The notes beneath the pieces are model-generated. The model ran no database searches and was not told the DNA's origin. It was given only the letters and a program-made list of their open reading frames with translations. From the NCBI GenBank assembly GCA_030765065.1, contig CM060990.1, positions 213,071,290 through 213,135,289 on the forward strand: a stretch of 64,000 nucleotides of DNA, in the 5' to 3' direction. The DNA is from Deroplatys truncata. Taxonomy: Eukaryota > Arthropoda > Insecta > Mantodea > Mantidae. Shown in pieces: positions 56,330-64,000 of the stretch (positions within the stretch are counted from its first letter, which is position 1; the number at the start of each line of letters is the position of its first letter). A program made the translations under genes and the position numbers.

Positions 56330-58364
56330 TAGCATACTTCGAATGCATCGACAAAACTGAACCGTTCCCTGTGTCCGACAGAAGAAACAAGTATCTGTTG
56401 GTGGTAATGGATTATTTCACCAAGTGGCCGGAAGTGTATGCCATTCCTAACCAGGAGGCCAAGGCTATCGCGAACTGCCTCTTGGAAGAGCTGTTCTGCC
56501 GCTTTGGGGTACCGTTGGAGCTTCACAGCAATCAGGGCACCAACTTCGAGGCAAAGCTGATGAAGGAAGCACAGGAGCATAACAGGTCTCCACACGCAGT
56601 TAGACAGCATGGTTGAGCATAGGGATGGGACTTAGATGCTCGGTATCGAAGTATGTCTAATACTTTGAGATAATCCATCAATACTTTAAATTTTTTAAGT
56701 TTTGCATTATTGAAAGTTATTGAGTTTAACTTTATGCTAGATAAGGAATGAAAGGAGTAGATGCCTCATGTTATTGTCTTGCACGTGTTCCCAAAGGGTT
56801 GCTGGACTGAATAGTTCTGATAGACTTTGACTGTGTTACCTGTGGATGAATCAATGCCACATTCCATAGACTGTTGTGTCAAAATGAAAACTTGCAAAAC
56901 AATGGGTGAAGGAGTAGAGGTACTCGTGTAAAATGCAGCTTTAACTGAGTTGTGAATGAAGCCGATTTAGCTAAAACACTTTTCTGCAATAGCACACTCA
57001 CTCTCAGCAGTTTTACCTCTCTGGTGAATCCAGTAGAAACAAATCAGAACTTAACATTTGAAATAATACAGCGGCTGGAAGTATTTGTCCTCTCCTTCCA
57101 TCTGTTAGTTTGTGTTTACGCAACACAAACCTTTGAATTAAACATATATATGCTAATGTATGGGAGTGGGTAGTAGAGAGGCTTAATTCACAAACGTACT
57201 ATGTTTCCAAGTCTTATATAGCTAATCACCTATTAACGGATGAAAAAAATACATATGTTCTATGGTAGTAGTGAATTGTGGTAGGATGGTGTAACACAGT
57301 TTTTCAGTTTAGTATCTTTTAGATACTTTTAGTATCGTCTTGGCCTCATGAAAAATATGTATTACTTTATATCTTCAAAATTGCAGAATAAAGAAGAATT
57401 GCTAATATTTGTTTTTTATGGATAGAATACCCTTTGAAAGAAAGTTTTCAGCACACAATATAGTTACATAGAAAGAGAAACATTGTTATTGTTATTCTTA
57501 TTCTTATCATCATCATTATTACTACTATTACTGAATTTAACTAACAATAGGGCTATATAACCTGTGACATTATCAAGATAAAACTATTACTGCCAATTGG
57601 AAAATGTCAAACAGGAACAATAATTTTCAGAATTAGCATACAATACAAAATTGGTTACATGCATTTGTACACAGAAAACTACCAATAAGAACATAATTCA
57701 GTGAACAAGCTATCATCTTTACAGTTATTTATAAAGTGAGTGGCAAGTATCGATACTCAAAAATCAGTATCTGCATCAAGTATCAAGAAATAATGGTATT
57801 GTCCCATCACTAGTTGGGCGGTATATCAAGACTCTAGAAGAGCACTTGCGGAAGGTTGTGGCCAATCACCAGAGGAACTGGGATGTCAGAGTGCCACTTT
57901 TCTTGCTGGACTACCTCTCATCAACACATGACACCACCGGGTTGACACCAGTCAGCTTAGTCTTCGTTAGGGAATTGCATCTACCATGCGAGCTGATATT
58001 TGGGAATTCCCCCTGGGGCAGAATAGTCAGCAATCGACTATGTGGAGAACCTCTTGGACCGTCTTCACAACATGCTTGAGATGACCTGTCAACACATCCA
58101 GGTGGCGAGCGACCGGATCAAGCCAAACAGCCGAGATTTCTAGCAGGGTGAGCTTGTGTGGTTGTATTGCCCTAACCAAACCGAGGAGTTTTGCCCCAAG
58201 CTTCAAAAACTGTCGCAAGGGCCATACTTCTTGGTGAAGAGAATTAATGATGTAATCTGCAGCATCCAGAGGCTACCCCAAGAGAAGAGGCTGGTGGTAC
58301 ACTTAGATAGTCTAGCCTGCCACAACCGTGCTGGTCGGGATGACCATCCCATAGGAGGGAGCTT
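56330..58364 (+). pseudogene. gypsy pol: integrase, split by a hAT insertion
   Basis: The core begins RRNKYLLVVMDYFTKWPEVYA (first Asp in VMDYF), then FGVPLELHSNQGTNFE where the usual Asp of S-D-Q-G is Asn. It is cut at 56,619 by a 1.19-kb element. Beyond it, KTLEEHLRKVVANHQRNWD and LLDYLSSTHDTTGLTPVSLV continue the core. The C-terminal part has GPYFLVKRINDVICSIQR, the GPY/F module. Stops occur near 58,080 and 58,150. The altered second Asp alone would abolish activity. Confidence 0.88.
56620..57812. mobile_element. 1.19-kb non-autonomous hAT element
   Basis: The ends are TAGGGATGGGAC and, in reverse, TAGTGATGGGAC. They are flanked by an 8-bp near-duplication, GTTGAGCA (56,612-56,619) and GTTGGGCG (57,813-57,820). 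The interior is AT-rich without a transposase. Near both ends are related GGTATCGA/GTATCGATAC motifs. Removing it restores the neighbouring integrase alignment, which supports the boundaries. Confidence 0.9.
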
Positions 58365-59090
58365 TGTGATCACGCACGTGAAGATGCCGGTGGGCCGTGC
58401 CAGTGTGGGAGCATGCCGGTGGGCCGTGCCAGTGTGGGAGCATGCCGGCCTCTTTACCATGCCACCTGGTTTGTTAGCGCCTTCTCTTTGAAATAATGAT
58501 CCGTGCAACAATGGCATTTAGAACAAATGACCTGTGAAATAATGGCCCAAAAAACAATCCCTTCATGTGTGTTCCCCGTCTTTCTGGAAATTTCCTTGAC
58601 AGCATGCTTGAGAAGCCAACATCCAGTTTTATGCAGGGCTATATAAGGGGACTGGTACAGTGGGGTTGTTGAATGTATCCTGCCAAGAGCTGATTGGCTA
58701 CAAAATTCAACCTATCAGCCAATGAAATCGCCTATTTTTAAAACCACTACCACCAGGGTGCAGAAGGGCTGGTGCATCCTAACAGACAGACGTTGAAGAG
58801 CAACATGCTTCCTCCTATCTATTTCATTCCATCCTAAAACAGAAAAATCCATGCTTAAACACCCATTCCAAAATAAAAATCCTTGGTAAAGCTTTACTGA
58901 AGGTGCCTACACAGCAAAATCACTCACGCTGAACCTCAACCTGCCAGCAGCACATCAGAGTTGTTGAATTCAGTCAGAGAGACAATCGAGTACAGTTGAC
59001 AGCTGAATCCAGCAAAGAAGTTATGCTACACTGAGCACCTAAGTAGCAGGTGAAGCTGTTCGGCAGCAATTGGAGTTCCCATTTGTCACA
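58365..59090 (+). repeat. 3' LTR of the gypsy element
   Basis: It begins TGTGATCACG and ends TTTGTCACA. It has a 33-bp tandem duplication (GCCGGTGGGCCGTGCCAGTG units near 58,386-58,445) that the left copy at 285-959 lacks. It also has a 285-bp insert at 58,675-58,959 between copies of GTTGTTGAAT. A TATA-like ATATAAGG lies near 58,640. Confidence 0.88.
58675..58959. mobile_element. 285-bp insertion in the 3' LTR
   Basis: It is bordered by a 10-bp direct repeat, GTTGTTGAAT (58,665-58,674 and 58,960-58,969), and is missing from the 5' LTR. The same insert is in the left copy (566-829). It contains an inverted GCTGATTGGCT / AGCCAATGA pair near its left end. The class is unknown. Confidence 0.7.
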
Positions 59091-62000
59091 ATATTAACTA
59101 ACGCTTCATATAGTGGGGGCCAGTGGTCCCAAAAGAAGGGCGGAGCAGTGAAAAGTGTTGACATCCTCCCTGCCAGACTAACTTATTGATAAATGTAAAT
59201 TTGAACTATCTAAGAATATGCTCCCAGAAATTACAGTCATTAAGTATCAAATTAATGAGTGAATTAATTTACACAGGCATGTGAAATGTTGCAGGCTTAC
59301 CAAAGCTATGATAGCTTCACCATGTTATGCCTGTTGAGTTTTTATAAACAATACAATTTAAAATGTCATAGGCCCAACAAATATCTTTCAGAGTTCAAAT
59401 AAACTTAGTTTCGTAGAGCTAATGTTCCATGTTTTGTAACTCATTTTTAATTTTGCTTCAACATTTTAGTTGAAAATGTACCAATGTAAACCCATATTGC
59501 ATTTGTACTGAAATATAGCTTTTTAAATTTTTCAAATTAAATAATAAGAAAAGTTAATTATTTATACACTTTGTAATTGATCTTACTACGAAGAATATTT
59601 ACAAATTTGGATGTGTTAGCCTAAACATGTTGGCAGATATAATGAGAATTGTTAGAGCTTTCATTTACCCTATATTTTAGTACCTATCCATTAAAAACCA
59701 TGATACTCTTAAAAAGGGCAGAGATTTCTTTTGCTGTTGGGAACAGAATACATTGTTGAAAAAGAGATATTAAATTACTATATTGTGATTATACGAGTAG
59801 AAACACCTAACACTTTTATTTTTTTTTTTTTAAATTTTTTTACAGAGTTGTGAGGTGCTTGCCAATTGTAATTATGAAATTTCTTGTTACACAAGGAAAA
59901 GTAATCAACTAATCACTTACTTGCATGTTTTGGTTTTCTTATTTTGCGAAATACATGCATACATTTTGTATGTAGAATTTTTACTTCCTGGAAATCTTAA
60001 TGAAATGGGAAACAAATCCACTTCTTACGATCAAAAACTGGGAAAATGAAATATAAAGCCACCAGACACAATAGGGGCAGAACAAAGCCATGACTTTGTA
60101 GATACTTGGTCTTTAAATGTTTCTATTCACCAATAATTAATTACTGTTATGACACATTTCTGAGGGAAAAGCTTAGAATTAATGTGCGCCAAATCCATTG
60201 GCATTATCTTTTTTAATTGACAAAAGGTTTACGGTTACTGTACATATTCTTGAGAATGGAAATGAAAGGGTCAAGATTTTTATAAGTATGTTTGAGAAGC
60301 CGGGCGGCGCCGTGGCCGAGTGGTTAGACCGCTCGCCTCCCACCGAGGCGGCCCGGGTTCAATCCCAGGGACCTGCATGTGGGATTTGTGGTGGACAAAG
60401 CGGCGTCTGGGCGGGTTTTCTCCGGGTTCTCCGGTTTCCCCCGCCATTCATTCCACCAACTGCTCCATCATCACCTTTCCTTTCATCCATTTCACCCACA
60501 TTTCGTTTCATCTACTTCCTTCATCCCATACCAGGCATCGGGCTGATCACCCATCCTGGATGCTCTGTCTGATCCATGAGTGTCTGCTCCTCGACGGGCC
60601 TCTGACCCCAGGCACCCACTTGTAAGTCCTGGGGGGTGTAAGTCCTACATAAGAGGAGGGTAAACAGATAATGAATGAATGACTGAATGTTTGAGAAGCC
60701 ACAGTGAAGTTTATTTAACACTAGCACAAATTGAGATTTTTATTAATCTAACTTCTCAATTTGTACATACAAGGGTAAAGGTTGTTTTGTATTTATATTG
60801 TACCACTCTAGTGACTGTAAGTCAGACATGCGATACTGGTGGTTTTTAAAATGAGCAAAGTGAAAGAGTGGGAAAGGGTTATAAGGGCCAGCCCACTAAA
60901 GGATGAATATAAGCAGATAAAAGACAACCCACTCTTAAGGGAAGACAAATATAAGCCCATGAATGAAGGCAGTTTAAACACATTTTCGCACTAGATGTTC
61001 TACCATGCTACCATGGAGAGTAAATTTATTTACCTGCAAACACAAAGATAGACCTAAGAAACTAGCATTTATTTTTACCGCACCTGCACAACATTGGTCT
61101 AATAAACTACAGTTTATATATAATATAAGCTGTGTTTTACAATTTGAAATTTATTAAACTGTAAGTACAAGGACTATTATTATTGTTATTATTACTATTA
61201 CTATTGAGTGCCAAAATAATTACAATCATGTTGGGAGTGACTGCTTCTGGCCCTGGCCATTACTATTACTATTATAACCAATGTTCCAAGGGCCCTTCTG
61301 GACAGGCAGTCCCTGACTTCATATATACTTGTCCTATGCATAATGCATGGAGTCCCTGCAAATCCAACATAGCCATGTAAAAGAAAACAAAAGTTTGCAA
61401 TTTCCATCAACGACTATAAGTAACCATGTAAGCGATCTGCAACTCTGGCTCCTAAAGATGTGCTAAGGCACTCTGAAATGATAAAAATTATAATAAGTTC
61501 AAAATCAAGTAAGTATTATAGAGGCTAAAAACAAATTATAAACAGGGAAACTGAAAGCACCACAAAATATGGTATAAGTTTAAAAAAATAACTCAGGTAA
61601 AGTAGATAGGTAGTAAAAGCAGAGTTCAACTCTGATTATGCATTTCCTTTTTTTTTTTTTTTTTTTCATGTTAGCATCATTTAGTATTACATAACTATAC
61701 AGATAGTTAATAATTAGATGCTTTCCACCATATTAGTAATAACACCTACACCTAATTATAGAACTTTGCATATAGACATCTATAGAAATGGTTAAATATA
61801 ACACAAGTTGACAAAAAGTTAATGATTGTATTAAGTAGATGTAAAAGTGTTAATTACAAATATATTTTTATTTTTTCCTTTACGATCTGTAGGTTTTGAT
61901 TTATACATAATTTAATCTTTGTGTTGTTTAATCCACCTGCAGTGAGTCACAGGTACCATAGCTTCCATGGCATATGTGGAGCTCCCCTAAACTTACCTTA

Positions 62001-63692
62001 ATGAAAAATTTTAAAATGCACTAGTCCAGACATTTTCCTCACAGGAAATCTGCATGATAAAAGTAAAGCTTTGCTTCCTATGGTGAATTTTACATTGGTA
62101 TATGGCACAGAAGAATTTGTGGTACTATGATATTTGGGAATGTGTGGTATTATTTGTTATTAACACATCTGACCTAAGAAACTGAGATTTATCATTTGAC
62201 ACAGAATATCTCCTAATTTTTTTCTGCTAAAATCCACAAGTAATGAAGGGTTATACTCCATTAAATTTATGTTGCATGCATTAGCTTAAGTTATGAATGG
62301 TCTGTGTTATACACAATGCAACATACTAAAGTAAATGAAAGGCATAGGAATAAATGGTAATAACGTGTCTTATTTCCTCGCAGAATAAATCTTTAAACAT
62401 TCCTTGAAAATGCATTAATCACTTGGGTAACTGCTATCTATATAGGGCTCATTTATGACTAAATTGCAGGGATACCCAATGATTCTATGGCATAAGAAAC
62501 TATATGCACATTTTGGCTGTTCCCCATTTCACCAGAACAAATGCAGTAAATGCTGGATGAACACCTGTTTAGCAGGGTTAGCGAGTGGATGCAAAGAAAG
62601 AAAAAAATGTATGTCCTTTGTTATTCTAATGATTTTGCAATGATCAGTGTTGCCTTTGCTAAATAACCCTCTCAGCAAAAACTAAACCTGAAGCATTCTA
62701 TCCAAATGTTAAATCTACAAGCTGACCTGTTCCTCAGAGTGACAAGATATAAATGTTTAATATTCCCAAATGCAAAATAGAAATGTTTCAGAATTAAATG
62801 TGATGAAGAAGTTGCTCATGAAGAATTACAAAGTACTTCTTGATCTTGAATACTCCCTGAAGTGCACAATTCTGAATCACAATATTTCACACAGTATGAA
62901 TTAAACTGTCTGATTACAGTTCTTCCTCTTTTATAAGATAGAGTGAAACTCTTAGTTTACAGGCTTAAACAGAAACAGAGATTGATGTCAAGCTGCCACA
63001 GGAGAATACAGAACTCATGTTTGGAAAGCTTATTTTCTTTAGCTATCCACTGTGAACTTTTTTCTGGAGAATGTCAACATCATTTGAGTGTTTGTGTTGA
63101 TTTGAAGGTAATTGGTATATTGATGCACTTGTCATGGGAATTTACAATATTCCTTTGTTCCTGTGCCTTTGGGGCAGTCAAAATATTCAAGAAAACTAAA
63201 CTACATAAGATTAAGTGAAAACCAAGAGACATTTATAACTTAAGAGAAGGCCATTCAACACAGCCCACTTGTTAAGTGATTAAAGATATTGCTCCCACTC
63301 CTTCATATAAATCTTGGTTTTGCAGAAACTTTCACTAAAACACAAGGTTAAAGAAAGACAGAAGAGTTCCCATAGTTAACTGCAAAGTTCATAAATATTT
63401 CATCACAACAACTAAAATAGGAGTTGCTAGAGGGACTATAGACAAAAGAGTGTCAAAGAATAGAGAATTTAACGAACCTTGAGTGAAGTGGAACAGAGTG
63501 TGAAAAAGCTTCATGTGAATTTGTAGGAATTATTTGGGCCAGTTTCTAGACTACAAGGAAGTCAATAAAAAAATTGAGGAATGCACACAGAGAAATGGGT
63601 TGCTGCATGTTTATTAACTCATATGCTTGCACTGTCATTTATACTTTTTTCCCTCAAATCTTGGTGGTGTATGTGATGAGTAGGGACAGGAA
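59091..63692. repeat. Low-copy repeat, copy C (non-LTR part)
   Basis: This block matches 960-3,197 and 4,996-6,150 of copy A, and 13,345-15,221 of copy B. It keeps the site without the mariner (near 61,598) and carries a private SINE (60,302-60,686). Homology ends at about 63,692. The 97-codon frame of copy B at 14,484 is partly kept here at 62,943 but with a different end, so I treat it as non-coding. Confidence 0.85.
60302..60686 (+). mobile_element. tRNA-derived SINE, family 3
   Basis: A 385-bp insertion with a perfect 14-bp target duplication, ATGTTTGAGAAGCC (60,288-60,301 and 60,687-60,700). Copy A has the empty site near 2,140-2,153. The head is tRNA-like (A box TGGCCGAGTGG, B box GGGTTCAATCCC) and very G/C-rich. 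It is followed by a pyrimidine-rich body and a tail of AATG repeats. The Ser/Leu-type tRNA origin is likely from the long head and GCCGAGTGGTTA. Confidence 0.96.
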
Positions 63693-64000
63693 TTACTTTA
63701 CTTTGGATAGATACTTTATTTGTACATATTCTTCTGCATATTCTTTTTACAATATTCCTCTTACAAACTAACTTAACCTATGTACAAATTTTTTTCTTGC
63801 CAGCTATACTGCTCTTTTTGCCTGGCACCCTGGCCTTCTGGCTCATCTAATCATCCCTTGCTATCTTTAATCCCTATTGCCCATCTTCTCCTTCCTCCGT
63901 TTGCCTTTCTACTTTTCTTATCTCTTACTTTTCTAATCCATTTCTCTTTTACTTTCTTTAGGAACTCCCCCATATTCTTATTTTGCTTTTCTTCTTTTCT
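63693..64000 (-). other. Possible 3' end of a retroelement at the window edge
   Basis: The sequence diverges sharply from copies A and B at 63,692. Read in reverse it is A/G-rich with a tail-like end (AAAGTAAAGTAATTC) abutting copy C. This could be the 3' end of a LINE or SINE inserted on the minus strand. No motif is decisive. Confidence 0.35.

Larger units (their letters stand above)
51922..59090 (+). mobile_element. Ty3/gypsy LTR retrotransposon, 7.2 kb, degraded
   Basis: LTRs at 51,922-52,348 and 58,365-59,090 begin TGTG and end ACA. They are flanked by the 4-bp repeat ATAT (51,918-51,921 and 59,091-59,094). Between them lie gag, protease, reverse transcriptase, RNase H and integrase in the gypsy order. 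Three later insertions are recognised: a SINE in pol (54,909-55,151), a hAT derivative in the integrase (56,620-57,812), and a 285-bp sequence in the 3' LTR. A putative primer binding site, TTGGTGTCAGGATTAG, follows the 5' LTR. All genes are broken. Confidence 0.93.

Overview
This window looks like non-coding, transposon-packed chromosomal DNA from an arthropod, most likely an insect with a large AT-rich genome. The evidence is the element mix: tRNA-derived SINEs, a DUF4817-type mariner relative, Ty3/gypsy elements, Penelope and LINE relics, hAT derivatives and a Polinton. I found no intact host gene. Almost every recognisable coding region belongs to a mobile element and carries stops or frameshifts.

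The centrepiece is a decayed Polinton/Maverick (adintovirus-like) element at 19,790-41,897 (22.1 kb), bounded by imperfect terminal inverted repeats of about 350-380 bp. Most genes are on the minus strand. From high to low coordinate they are protein-primed family B DNA polymerase, hypothetical genes, FtsK/HerA-type packaging ATPase, basic core-like protein, a small conserved protein, retroviral-type integrase with chromodomain, penton-like capsid protein, pX-like minor capsid protein, major capsid protein, adenain-like protease, an exonuclease-like protein and three small unknown genes. A divergent plus-strand arm carries a Gln/Glu-rich repeat gene, a dUTPase remnant and a 23-residue-repeat protein. 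The two arms are separated by an array of four TATA-like repeats. One small gene appears to hold a tRNA-Leu(UAA) gene inside a 147-bp intron whose removal would create the start codon. Later insertions in the Polinton are a 156-bp hAT MITE (8-bp target duplication) in the penton gene and a jockey-like LINE at 36.4-39.5 kb. The LINE's 3' end was afterwards tandemly duplicated together with part of a coiled-coil gene.

Flanking regions: 1-9.1 kb, 13.3-18.3 kb and 58.1-63.7 kb are three copies of one long sequence. The first and third share the same LTR-retrotransposon insertion, so duplication followed that insertion. Comparing the copies gives empty sites that prove several insertions: a mariner at 3,200-4,993, a SINE at 7,106-7,403 and a SINE at 60,302-60,686. 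They also show a 39-bp-arm template-switch palindrome private to the middle copy. Between them lie a gypsy fragment (10.4-11.7 kb, minus), a LINE relic (18.3-19.3 kb, plus), a LINE relic (42.0-43.9 kb, minus), a Penelope-like relic (44.6-46.2 kb, minus), a DUF4817/DDE transposon (47.7-49.3 kb) and a nearly full-length Ty3/gypsy element (51,922-59,090). The gypsy element is itself interrupted by a SINE, a 1.19-kb hAT derivative and a 285-bp insertion in its 3' LTR.

Taken together, the Polinton carries the whole known set for self-synthesis and virion building (polymerase, integrase, ATPase, protease, two capsid proteins) plus possible nucleotide-metabolism and tRNA cargo. All of it is now broken, so this is a fossil.
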